From the NCBI RefSeq assembly GCF_026341515.1, contig NZ_JAPEOK010000001.1, positions 2,914,001 to 2,978,000 of the forward strand: a DNA stretch of 64,000 nucleotides, given 5' to 3'. The translations under genes and the position numbers were made by a program. Shown here in pieces: positions 17,759-25,113 of this stretch. Under the pieces are notes generated by a model that saw nothing but the letters and a program-made list of their open reading frames with translations, did no database searches and was not told the origin of the DNA. Each line of letters starts with the position of its first letter. Position 1 is the first letter of the stretch. The DNA is from Streptomyces sp. NBC_00878. Lineage in GTDB: Bacteria; Actinomycetota; Actinomycetes; Streptomycetales; Streptomycetaceae.

Positions 17759-19093
17759 ATGAGCACACTTCCGCAGGAGCGCCGCGTCGTCACCGCCATT
17801 CCCGGTCCGAAGTCGCAGGAGCTGCAGGCCCGCCGTACCGCCGCGGTCGCGGCCGGTGTGGGGTCCGTGCTGCCCGTCTTCACCGCGCGCGCGAGCGGCG
17901 GCATCATCGAGGACGTCGACGGCAACCGCCTGATCGACTTCGGCTCCGGTATCGCCGTGACGTCCGTCGGCGCGTCCGCCGAGGCCGTCGTACGCCGGGC
18001 CTCCGCCCAGCTCCAGGACTTCACCCACACCTGTTTCATGGTCACGCCGTACGAGGGTTACGTCGCCGTCGCCGAGGCGCTGGCCGAGCTGACCCCGGGC
18101 GACCACGCCAAGAAGAGCGCCCTGTTCAACTCAGGCGCCGAGGCCGTCGAGAACGCCGTAAAGATCGCGCGGGCGTACACCAAGCGGCAGGCCGTCGTCG
18201 TCTTCGACCACGGCTACCACGGGCGCACCAACCTCACGATGGCACTGACCGCGAAGAACATGCCGTACAAGCACGGCTTCGGCCCGTTCGCGCCCGAGGT
18301 CTACCGTGTGCCGGTGGCGTACGGGTACCGCTGGCCGACCGGTCCGGAGAACGCGGGCCCCGAGGCCGCCGCGCAGGCCATCGACCAGATCACCAAGCAG
18401 GTCGGGCCGGAGAACGTGGCCGCGATCATCATCGAGCCGTTGCTCGGCGAGGGCGGCTTCATCGAGCCCGCCAAGGGATTCCTGCCGGCGCTCAGCCGGT
18501 TCGCGTCCGAGCACGGGATCGTGTTCGTCGCGGACGAGATCCAGTCCGGTTTCTGCCGTACGGGCCAGTGGTTCGCGTGCGAGGACGAAGGCGTCGTCCC
18601 GGACCTGATCACGACGGCCAAGGGCATCGCGGGCGGTCTGCCGCTCGCCGCCGTCACGGGCCGCGCCGAGATCATGGACGCCCCGCACGCGGGCGGGCTG
18701 GGCGGCACCTACGGCGGCAACCCGGTGGCCTGCGCGGGCGCGCTCGGCGCGATCGAGACGATGAAGGAGCTCGACCTCAACGCCAGGGCGAAGAACATCG
18801 AGGCCGTCATGAAGGCCCGGCTGGGTGCCATGGCCGAGAAGTTCGACATCATCGGCGACGTCCGGGGCCGCGGCGCGATGATCGCCATCGAACTGGTCAA
18901 GGACCGTACGACGAAGGAGCCGAACGCGGAGGCGACCGCCGCGCTCGCCAAGGCGTGCCACCAGGAGGGCCTGCTGGTCCTGACCTGTGGGACCTACGGC
19001 AACGTGCTGCGCTTCCTGCCGCCGCTGGTCATCGGAGAGGACCTGCTGGCCGAGGGTCTCGACATCATCGAGCACGCTTTTGCCCGTATCTGA
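17759..19093 (+). CDS. gabT: 4-aminobutyrate--2-oxoglutarate transaminase
   Basis: 444 residues. Class III PLP aminotransferase: HGYHGRTN region, ADEIQSGFCRTG, and the PLP lysine Lys288 in TTAKGIAGGLP. The length, MVTPYEGY motif and overall sequence match bacterial GabT, which converts GABA plus 2-oxoglutarate to succinate semialdehyde plus glutamate in the cytoplasm. The ATG at 17759 follows CAGGGAG; the much longer open frame upstream covers the repeat-rich leader and is not coding. It fits with the polyamine uptake and aldehyde dehydrogenase genes in the window, which would produce GABA from putrescine. Confidence 0.95.
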   Translation: MSTLPQERRVVTAIPGPKSQELQARRTAAVAAGVGSVLPVFTARASGGIIEDVDGNRLIDFGSGIAVTSVGASAEAVVRRASAQLQDFTHTCFMVTPYEGYVAVAEALAELTPGDHAKKSALFNSGAEAVENAVKIARAYTKRQAVVVFDHGYHGRTNLTMALTAKNMPYKHGFGPFAPEVYRVPVAYGYRWPTGPENAGPEAAAQAIDQITKQVGPENVAAIIIEPLLGEGGFIEPAKGFLPALSRFASEHGIVFVADEIQSGFCRTGQWFACEDEGVVPDLITTAKGIAGGLPLAAVTGRAEIMDAPHAGGLGGTYGGNPVACAGALGAIETMKELDLNARAKNIEAVMKARLGAMAEKFDIIGDVRGRGAMIAIELVKDRTTKEPNAEATAALAKACHQEGLLVLTCGTYGNVLRFLPPLVIGEDLLAEGLDIIEHAFARI

Positions 19094-19352
19094 GCGGAGT
19101 CTGCCGAATCACTTCCGGTGTCGCGGCGACGAGGAGCGGGGCGTGTGAAGAACGTGTGCGAGGTGCATGAGGGGACGCGAATCCACCTGTCGGAGGCCTC
19201 GCCCCTGACGTAGGTTCTACCCAGATGAGAGATACACCCCGTCCACAGGGGACTGTGGACGGTACCGGGTCGGGGCCTCCCCAGCTTCGCCCTGGGCGTG
19301 CCTCGCGCACACAACCGGAGCCTTGGCTCCGGGTCTCCTCACCGATCGGACA

Positions 19353-19455
19353 GTCGCCCGCCCCAAACCCCCCGGGGCGTGCGACAACCGATCTGATCGG
19401 TTCCACCGAAGGGCTTGCACCTACCCCCCCTGGTGCAAGCCTTTCGGCGTTTTTG
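19353..19455 (+). ncRNA. 6C small RNA
   Basis: Two hairpins, each with at least six cytosines in the loop, the defining trait of the actinobacterial 6C RNA family. Hairpin 1 (19353-19385): GTCGC and CGCCCC arms, loop AAACCCCCC. Hairpin 2 (19405-19448): GCTTGCACC paired with GGTGCAAGC, extended below by CCGAAGGG with CCTTTCGG, loop TACCCCCCCT, then CGTTTTT, giving a strong terminator. The 5' end is not visible; it may lie 20-40 bases further upstream. It lies downstream of gabT on the same strand. In mycobacteria and Streptomyces 6C RNAs act as C-rich-loop trans-acting regulators (family knowledge). Confidence 0.85.
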
Positions 19456-19608
19456 CGGGTGCGCGTCTGCGTGGCTTGTGTTGTGGTGTGGCTGCGGGTT
19501 GGTGGGGGCTTGTCGCGCCCCGCGGCGGAGCCGCATATGTAACCGCCCCGCGCCCCTATGGGGGCGCCCTCGGCACCCGGAGCGATCACACCTGGCAGGG
19601 TGTGTGGC

Positions 19609-20301
19609 ATGGTCAGCGTTCCGGATCCGCACCCATCGCAGCATGCACCTGCCCATGTAGACGGTGAGCGGCGTGCTGTGGTGCGGCCGGTCTGGGTCCT
19701 CGGCCCGCTCGTCCTCCTCTTCACCTTCCTGACCTGGCAGGCCGCCGTCGAGAACCCCCTTCGCCGCGCGGACGAGCGGCTCGCCGGGACGATCAGGGGC
19801 AGTCGTCTCCCGGCCGGCGCCGCCGATTTTCTCGCGGACCTCGGGAATCTCACAGTGGCCGTGCCGATCCTGCTCGCCGTTGTCGCCCACGTGTCCTGCC
19901 GGGCCCGGCGCGCGGATCTCCCCCGCTGGTGGGTGCCGCCTCTTGCGGCCCTGTCCGCCATGGTCGCCGTACCACTCCTGGTCGTTCCCCTCAAGGAAGC
20001 CATCGGCCGTACCGGTCCGCCCGGTATGGCCGGTGACGGCTATTACCCCTCGGGTCACACCGCCACGGCCGCCGTCGCCTACGGGGCGGCCGTCCTCCTC
20101 CTGCTCCCCTGGCTCCGGAGCCGCTATCGCCGCCGCGAACTCGCCATCGGCTGCCTGATGCTGGTGGCGGCGGTGAGTTTCGGTCTGGTCCGCCGCGGCT
20201 ACCACTGGCCGCTGGATGTGGCGGGGAGCTGGTGTCTGTCTCTGGTGCTCCTTCAGCTGATGGTCCTAGCCGTCGCGCGATACGGTCGGGGGTCGGCGTA
20301 G
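19609..20301 (+). CDS. PAP2 superfamily membrane phosphatase
   Basis: 230 residues with five or so hydrophobic segments. It has the PAP2 signature: a KEAIGRTGPP block (a slight variant of KX6RP), PSGHT, and RRGYHWPLD with the catalytic His and Asp. Such proteins dephosphorylate lipid phosphates (phosphatidate, undecaprenyl pyrophosphate) at the membrane. Start ATG at 19609; a GTG a few codons upstream is possible. It follows the 6C RNA by about 150 bases, which contain a CCCCGCGCCCC intergenic repeat. Confidence 0.88.
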   Translation: MVSVPDPHPSQHAPAHVDGERRAVVRPVWVLGPLVLLFTFLTWQAAVENPLRRADERLAGTIRGSRLPAGAADFLADLGNLTVAVPILLAVVAHVSCRARRADLPRWWVPPLAALSAMVAVPLLVVPLKEAIGRTGPPGMAGDGYYPSGHTATAAVAYGAAVLLLLPWLRSRYRRRELAIGCLMLVAAVSFGLVRRGYHWPLDVAGSWCLSLVLLQLMVLAVARYGRGSA

Positions 20302-20340
20302 GACCGGCTGGTCGGCGACGGGCACAACCAGGGGAGCACG

Positions 20341-20697
20341 GTGGCGGACGAGGGCGAGCGGGAACAGGTGGCTGTCACCTTCGAGCGCCGCGACTACGCG
20401 CTCACCCCGTCACCGGGCGAGGTGATCCTCCCCGCACACGGCCGCATGATCCACCACGATCCGGCCTGCCTGCACCTGACCGATTCCCAGGAGCTGGGCC
20501 GTTTCGCGGATGCGGAACGAGTGCTGTGGCGTCGACTGATCGATTCGGCTCCGTCGGACGACACCGCGGGGCGTGCGAAGTTCGCCCGGTCCATCACCTG
20601 TTCTTCGCAGGGAATCCGGGCCTTCAGGCCGGGCGGGAATGCGATCCTCGATCCGGAGGCGCGCGAAGCGCCGGAGTTCTCTGCGTCTCCGGGGTGA
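20341..20697 (+). CDS. Hypothetical protein, 3' end replaced by IS left end
   Basis: 118 codons from GTG. I do not recognise the family. About the first 85 codons look like native coding sequence (VAVTFERRDYALTPSPGEV, then CLHLTDSQELGRF). After the putative IS200/IS605 left boundary at 20597/20598 the frame continues into transposon DNA for about 33 codons and ends at a TGA at 20695-20697. The native C-terminus is therefore probably lost. The gene sits where the 5' part of the McrB gene or a linked gene would be expected, but the sequence itself shows no ATPase motif. Confidence 0.55.
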   Translation: MADEGEREQVAVTFERRDYALTPSPGEVILPAHGRMIHHDPACLHLTDSQELGRFADAERVLWRRLIDSAPSDDTAGRAKFARSITCSSQGIRAFRPGGNAILDPEAREAPEFSASPG

Positions 20698-20700
20698 CGG

Positions 20701-21129
20701 TCAGACTGGGCGCTTCTGGTTCTCGATGTAGTCCGTGACGATGCTCAGCGGTGCGCCGCCGCAGGACCCTGCAAAGTAGGACGGGGACCAGAACACGGAC
20801 CCCGTGCCGATCCGGTTGATCTGGCCGGTGTACTCCGCCCGTAGGTATCGGGAGCTGACGCCCTTGAGGGAGTTGACGAGCTTGGACAGGGCGATTTTCG
20901 GCGGGTAGTGCACGAGCAGGTGGACGTGATCGCCTTCGCCGTTGAACTCGTGCAGCTGGGCGCCGAAGCTCTCGCACACCTCCCGCATGATCGCCTCGCA
21001 GCGTGTCAGCATCTCGTCGTTGAAGATCTCACGCCGGTACCTGGTGATAAACACCAAATGGACATGCAGGTTGTGGATGACATGGTTTCCCCTTCGGATA
21101 TCGGGATCTGGTTCCCAGCGTGGTGACAT
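20701..21129 (-). CDS. tnpA: IS200-type Y1 transposase TnpA
   Basis: 142 residues, full family length. It has the HUH motif in GDHVHLLVHYPP and the catalytic tyrosine in DYIENQ near the C-terminus. It catalyses single-strand excision and insertion by recognising the subterminal hairpins. Divergent from tnpB with 50 bases between the two starts, as in IS605. The frame appears intact, so the element could still be mobile. The C-terminus (YIENQKRPV) ends right at the left-end hairpin region. Confidence 0.93.
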   Translation of the reverse strand: MSPRWEPDPDIRRGNHVIHNLHVHLVFITRYRREIFNDEMLTRCEAIMREVCESFGAQLHEFNGEGDHVHLLVHYPPKIALSKLVNSLKGVSSRYLRAEYTGQINRIGTGSVFWSPSYFAGSCGGAPLSIVTDYIENQKRPV

Positions 21130-21179
21130 ACGCCAAGTGTAGTAGGATCAAGCGAACCTGACCGGAGGGGGTGGGCTGG

Positions 21180-22199
21180 ATGATCCGTGCGTACAAGTTC
21201 CTCATGCGGCCCACCTTCCGTCAGGAGCGGGCGCTGGGCGAGATGCTGCGGGATCACTGCTCCCTCTACAACGGGGCCCTGCAGGAACGCCGCGACGCCT
21301 GGCGGCACGTGTCGAAGACGAGCGTCAAGTACGGGCAGCAGTCCGCTCAGTTGAAGGAGATCCGGGCGTTCGACCCGGAGCGTCAGGGCCGGTGGTCGTT
21401 CTCCTCGCAGCAGGCGACGCTGCGCCGGCTGGACAAGGCGTTCGCCGCGTTCTTCCGCCGTATCAAAGCGGGCGACAAGCCCGGCTACCCGCGCTTTCGT
21501 GGGGTGAACTGGTTCGACACGGTCGAGTTCCCCAAGGACGGCGACGGCTGCCGGTGGGACTCCGCCCCGCACGACCCCATCACCCGCGTCCGTCTCCAGG
21601 GCGTCGGCCACGTCAAGGTCAACCGGCATCGCACCGTGGTCGGCAAGGTCAAGACGGTGTCCGTGAAGCGCGAGGGCCGTAAGTGGTTCGTCGTGGTCAC
21701 TGCCGAGCAGGGCCAGCCCGAACCGCTGCCCGCGACCGGCTCCGTGGTCGGCATCGATCTGGGCATCGCGAACTTCCTCGCCGACTCGAACGGCGATTTC
21801 GTGCCCAGCCCGCGCCACGGCCGCCGTGCGGCCGCGAAACTGGAGGCGGCGCAGCAGGCCGTGTCCCGGTTCCCGCGCCGCAAGGCGAAGGACCGAACCG
21901 CCAACCACCGGCGCGCGGTGGAGAAGGTAGCCCACATGCGTGGCAAGGTGCGGCGCCAGCGGCTCGACCACGCGCACAAGACCGCACTCGGCCTGGTCCG
22001 CGCACACGACTTCATCGCGCACGAAGACCTCAAGATCCGCAACATGAGCAAGGCCCCCGCGCCGAAACCCGACCCCAGCCGGCCTGGCGCCTTCCTGCCC
22101 AACGGGGCCGCTGCGAAGGCCGGACTCAACAAGTCGATCAACGATGCCGGATGGGGGGTGTTCCTGACGATCCTGCACGCCAAGGCTGAAAGCGCCGGA
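21180..22199 (+). CDS. tnpB: TnpB RNA-guided nuclease, exon 1 (340 codons)
   Basis: N-terminal 340 residues of TnpB: wedge/REC region, then RuvC motifs with the first catalytic Asp193 (GIDLGI) and Glu282 (AHEDLKI). Without splicing, translation would run 13 more codons into the intron and stop at a TGA at 22239-22241, losing the zinc finger and the last RuvC Asp. ATG at 21180 (MIRAYKF); a GTG at 21171 is an alternative. TnpB proteins are omega-RNA-guided DNA nucleases that help retain the element. Continues at 24714. Confidence 0.92.
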
Positions 22200-22863
22200 G
22201 TGCGACACGAAGTCGCACTAAACAAGTGGAAGCCTTTCTGAAAGGAGAGTGCGACCCAGGCCTGTGTCCGGGCCTGTTCCCCGCGCCCACATGCGTTGCT
22301 GGTAACGGCAGGGTGTGAAGCTGGGCGCTCACGCTCAAGAGCATCCCGGCCATCGGGAAGCCACAAGCAAGGGGAAAGACTGGACGGGTGAACGAAAGTG
22401 AATCTCCGACTATGCCTCGTGATTTCAAAGCTGCGCGATGGTGATGCAAACGGCAGTTGTAGGACCCGGCGTGGAAGAACGCCAGGTGATCCCCGCAGAA
22501 TCGGCAGCGGGGGCAGGACACCACCGGTCCCGGGGTAGAGGAGGCACCCACCCCAGTCGCATCTTGTTGGTGCGGAACGTGGAAACCCCGTCGGGGTCCG
22601 GAGAGATCCGGTAAGCCGACCGTAAGGGAAGCAGAAGTCCCCGGCGGGAACAGGATGACCCAAGAAGCGAATGCCGACAAGCCGAAAGGCCAGGGGAAAG
22701 CGGGAACGTCCCGTATAACCCGTCGGATACGGGCCCAGGTGGCCCGGCCCGAAAGGGAGCCCACGTGGGTCGGGTGAGCCCATGAAGAACCTACGTCAAG
22801 AGACCAGAGCCAAAGGGCAAGTTGGATGCGGGGAGGGGAATCATGTGAGCGCAGGCAGCTGCC

Positions 22864-24621
22864 TTGAACTCGTCCGTCCCGGCGAACGGACCGGAGGGCG
22901 TTTTTTTCGACTGGCACAGCATCGACTGGGCCGAGTGCGAGGAAAGCGTACGGCGACTGAGGCGCAGAATCTTCAAGGCGACGCAGGAAGGTGACCTGAA
23001 GAAGGTCCGCAATCTGCAAAAGCTCATGCTGCGCAGCCTCTCGAACACTTTGGTAAGCGTGAAGAGGGTTACGCAGCAGAGCGCGGGACGCAAGACCGCC
23101 GGCATCGACGGGAAAGTGGCCTTGACTCCGAAGGAGCGGGGCCAACTGGCGGCTGAAATCCAACAGTCGGCAACCCCGTGGAAGGCGCAGCCGGTCAAGC
23201 GTGTGTACATCCCGAAGAGCAACGGGAAACAGCGGCCACTCGGCATCCCGGTCATTCGTGACCGGGCACTCCAGGCGCGTGTGAAAAACGCGCTGGAGCC
23301 CGAATGGGAAGCCCGGTTCGAGCCGAGGTCGTACGGCTTCCGGCCTGGCCGGGGCTGCCACGACGCGATCGAGGCCATCTACAAGGCGATGGCCCGTAAG
23401 GGCTCCACGCGATTGTGGGTGCTCGACGCGGACCTGGCGGCGGCGTTCGACCGAATCAATCACGATCGGCTCATGGGCGTACTCGGGCAGTTCCCTGGCA
23501 GGGATCTGGTACGGGGATGGCTCAAGTCTGGGGTGATGGAGAAAGGCCGGTTCGCTCCGACCGAGGAGGGGACTCCTCAAGGCGGAGTGATCAGCCCCTT
23601 GCTGATGAATGTTGCCCTGCACGGAATGGAAGAAGCTGCGGGGTGCCGCTACGTAGGGAACGGGTCTCTCCCGGAACCGCGTACGGCGCGAGACTCCCCG
23701 GTCCTGGTGCGTTATGCAGACGATTTTGTGGCCCTGTGCCACAGCGAATCGGATGCGTATCAAGTCAAGGACAGGCTGGAGCAGTGGCTCGAACCGCGAG
23801 GGCTGAGGTTCAACGGGGACAAGACCCGGATCGTTCACGCGACTCAGGGCTTTGACTTCCTTGGCTTCAACCTTCGACGCTACGGGTCAAAGCTGCTGGT
23901 AAAGCCCAGCAAATCCGCCATCAAGAGAGTCCGGGAACGGCTCAGAGTCGAGGTCAAGGCCCTGTACGGGGCCAACGCCGAGGCTGTACGCAGAAAGCTC
24001 TCCCCGATCATCCGGGGATGGGCCGCCTACTACCGGACGGTGGTCGCGTCCGAGGTCTTCACAGCCCTCGACGACTACGTGTGGAAGCTCGTCTATAAAT
24101 GGGCCAAGCACACCCATCCGAAGAAACCGAAGTACTGGATCATCAAGAGCTACTTCGGCCAGTTCAACAAGTCCAGGCAGGACCAATGGGTGTTCGGCGA
24201 CCGCACCAGCGGGGCCTTCCTCGTGAAGTTCGCCTGGACCAAGATTGTCCGCCACGTCCTGATCAAGGCCGGAGCGTCTCCGGATGACCCGTCCCTGACC
24301 GAGTACTGGGAAAGTCGCCGCCGCAAGAAGGCGCCACCGCCGATGGACAAGACCAGTCTTCTCCTCGCGGTCCGGCAGAAGGGGCTATGCCCCCTGTGCC
24401 GTCAAGCGCTGATCGTCGGAGCCGAATACGAACCGGACAGCCCACGCGAGTGGATCGAATGGTTCGCGGCCTCGAAGAAGATGCTCAACAAGCATCACTT
24501 CGTTTACCGGCGCGACGGCGGAGCGGACAACAGAACGAACCTTCGTCTCGTACACGCCGACTGCCATCGCCAGCACCATGCCAGCGACGGTAAACGGCCT
24601 CGTGAGCAGGAACCCGCGTAG
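22864..24621 (+). CDS. ltrA: Group II intron reverse transcriptase/maturase with HNH domain
   Basis: 585 residues. An in-frame TGA at 22846 makes the TTG at 22864 the first possible start. Reverse transcriptase blocks include TAGIDGK, RPLGIPVIRDRALQ, YGFRPGRG, GTPQGGVISPLL and the catalytic YADDF. The maturase X domain follows (IRGWAAYYR). The C-terminus is a zinc-binding HNH endonuclease: CPLC, HHFVYRRDGG, NLRLVHADCHRQHH. It helps fold the ribozyme and carries out target-primed reverse transcription. Codon use is less GC-biased than the surrounding chromosome, as expected for an acquired element. A run of seven T at 22901-22907 near the start could be slippery. Confidence 0.93.
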   Translation: MNSSVPANGPEGVFFDWHSIDWAECEESVRRLRRRIFKATQEGDLKKVRNLQKLMLRSLSNTLVSVKRVTQQSAGRKTAGIDGKVALTPKERGQLAAEIQQSATPWKAQPVKRVYIPKSNGKQRPLGIPVIRDRALQARVKNALEPEWEARFEPRSYGFRPGRGCHDAIEAIYKAMARKGSTRLWVLDADLAAAFDRINHDRLMGVLGQFPGRDLVRGWLKSGVMEKGRFAPTEEGTPQGGVISPLLMNVALHGMEEAAGCRYVGNGSLPEPRTARDSPVLVRYADDFVALCHSESDAYQVKDRLEQWLEPRGLRFNGDKTRIVHATQGFDFLGFNLRRYGSKLLVKPSKSAIKRVRERLRVEVKALYGANAEAVRRKLSPIIRGWAAYYRTVVASEVFTALDDYVWKLVYKWAKHTHPKKPKYWIIKSYFGQFNKSRQDQWVFGDRTSGAFLVKFAWTKIVRHVLIKAGASPDDPSLTEYWESRRRKKAPPPMDKTSLLLAVRQKGLCPLCRQALIVGAEYEPDSPREWIEWFAASKKMLNKHHFVYRRDGGADNRTNLRLVHADCHRQHHASDGKRPREQEPA

Positions 24622-24638
24622 TCCATAGGGGCTTGCTT

Positions 24639-24672
24639 GAGCCGGATGCGGTTAACGTCGCACGTCCGGTTC
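24639..24672 (+). ncRNA. Group II intron domain V
   Basis: 34-nt hairpin starting GAGCCGG and ending CCGGTTC, with the internal TGCGG/GTCGCA pairing and a UAAC tetraloop: the catalytic core of group II ribozymes, carrying the AGC triad. It lies 17 bases after the maturase stop. Domain VI follows (about 24678-24706, GGGGCACAGCAATGTGCTCC hairpin), with a candidate branch A in GGCTAC near the 3' end. Confidence 0.88.
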
Positions 24673-24713
24673 TGAGGGGGCCGGGGCACAGCAATGTGCT
24701 CCGGCTACCCGAC

Positions 24714-24908
24714 CGGGAAGTGATCGCCGTGGACCCCCGCAACACCTCCCGCACCTGCCCCGAATGCGGGCGCACTGCGAAGGAGAACCGGCCCACACAG
24801 GAGAAGTTCCACTGCGTCTCGTGCGGCCACCACGCGCACGCCGACACGGTAGGCGCTCTCAACGTTCTACGGGCCGGGCTGGTCCGTCGCGACGCCGACC
24901 CAGCGTAA
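24714..24908 (+). CDS. tnpB: TnpB, exon 2 (64 codons plus stop)
   Basis: Encodes REVIAVDPRNTSRTCPECG, the rest of the four-cysteine zinc finger (CVSCG) and the last RuvC aspartate, Asp384 in HADTVGA. Spliced to exon 1 this gives a 404-residue TnpB with all three RuvC residues (Asp193, Glu282, Asp384). The frame has no internal lesion. The 3' end of this exon and the right-end hairpin are where the guide (omega) RNA scaffold of such elements is normally encoded. Confidence 0.9.
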   Translation, partial: REVIAVDPRNTSRTCPECGRTAKENRPTQEKFHCVSCGHHAHADTVGALNVLRAGLVRRDADPA

Positions 24909-24915
24909 CGAGAAG

Positions 24916-24935
24916 CCCCCGGCTTCAGCCGGGGG
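24916..24935. repeat. IS right-end subterminal hairpin
   Basis: Perfect 9-bp arms CCCCCGGCT and AGCCGGGGG with a two-base loop, 9 bases before the TCAC at the element's right edge. The left end has a similar but imperfect hairpin sharing GCCTTCAGGC. TnpA recognises such hairpins as single-stranded DNA. Confidence 0.85.
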
Positions 24936-24944
24936 AGGAGTCAC

Positions 24945-25079
24945 GTGGAACAGCTGCACCTGGCGGACCTGCTCGACTCGCTCAACCAGCGCATCCGTAC
25001 GCATCTCGACCGCGAGAAGCAGATCGGCCAGGCCTTCTTCCTGCCGAACGGCGCTCCCGTCGGCCGGGGCCGGGCGTCT
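24945..25079 (+). pseudogene. 3' remnant of mcrB
   Basis: Directly after the right end, the frame from 24945 reads LHLADLLDSLNQRI then LDREKQIGQAFFLPNGAPV, the conserved late segment of McrB-type AAA+ GTPases (usually ...LDRE.QIGHSYF). The upstream P-loop part is missing, and after FFLPNGAPV the sequence leaves the family. It precedes an mcrC-like gene, as in McrBC operons. The McrB subunit is therefore lost and restriction by this system is very probably inactive. Confidence 0.75.
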
Positions 25080-25113
25080 CCGTGTCCGCGAACTCGCCGG
25101 AGGAAGGCTGGAG

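Larger units (their letters stand above)
22200..24713 (+). mobile_element. Group II intron inserted in tnpB
   Basis: The 5' end is GTGCGAC, matching the GUGYG rule; the 3' end is CCCGAC (AY end) preceded by domains V and VI. Joining 22199 to 24714 gives ...GCC GGA | CGG GAA GTG ATC..., i.e. AG-REVIAVDPRNTSRTCPEC, the usual uninterrupted TnpB sequence in the correct frame. The 5' 660 bases are non-coding and GC-structured (ribozyme domains I-III), then the reverse transcriptase reading frame in domain IV. Same strand as tnpB, so the transcript can self-splice. Length 2514. Splicing itself is inferred. Confidence 0.9.
20598..24944 (+). mobile_element. IS200/IS605-family element carrying a group II intron
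   Basis: Contains a divergent tnpA (minus) and tnpB (plus). Subterminal hairpins at the left (about 20616-20635, GCCTTCAGGC core) and right (24916-24935, CCCCCGGCT...AGCCGGGGG) are typical of single-strand transposition ends. TCAC occurs just left of the proposed left end (20594-20597) and as the last four bases at the right (24941-24944), as expected when the family inserts 3' of a short target without duplicating it. Without the 2514-base intron the element would be about 1.83 kb, normal for IS605-type elements. Boundaries are inferred. Confidence 0.8.

Noticed and set aside
19405..19455. Plain Rho-independent terminator of gabT
   Set aside because: It lies more than 300 bases after gabT and is preceded by a second C-loop hairpin, so the 6C RNA explains both structures better.
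22249..22265. A second GTGCGACC that could be the intron 5' boundary
   Set aside because: Splicing from here to 24714 would retain the TGA at 22239-22241 in exon 1 and give no TnpB continuity; the GTGCGACAC at 22200 restores the known sequence.
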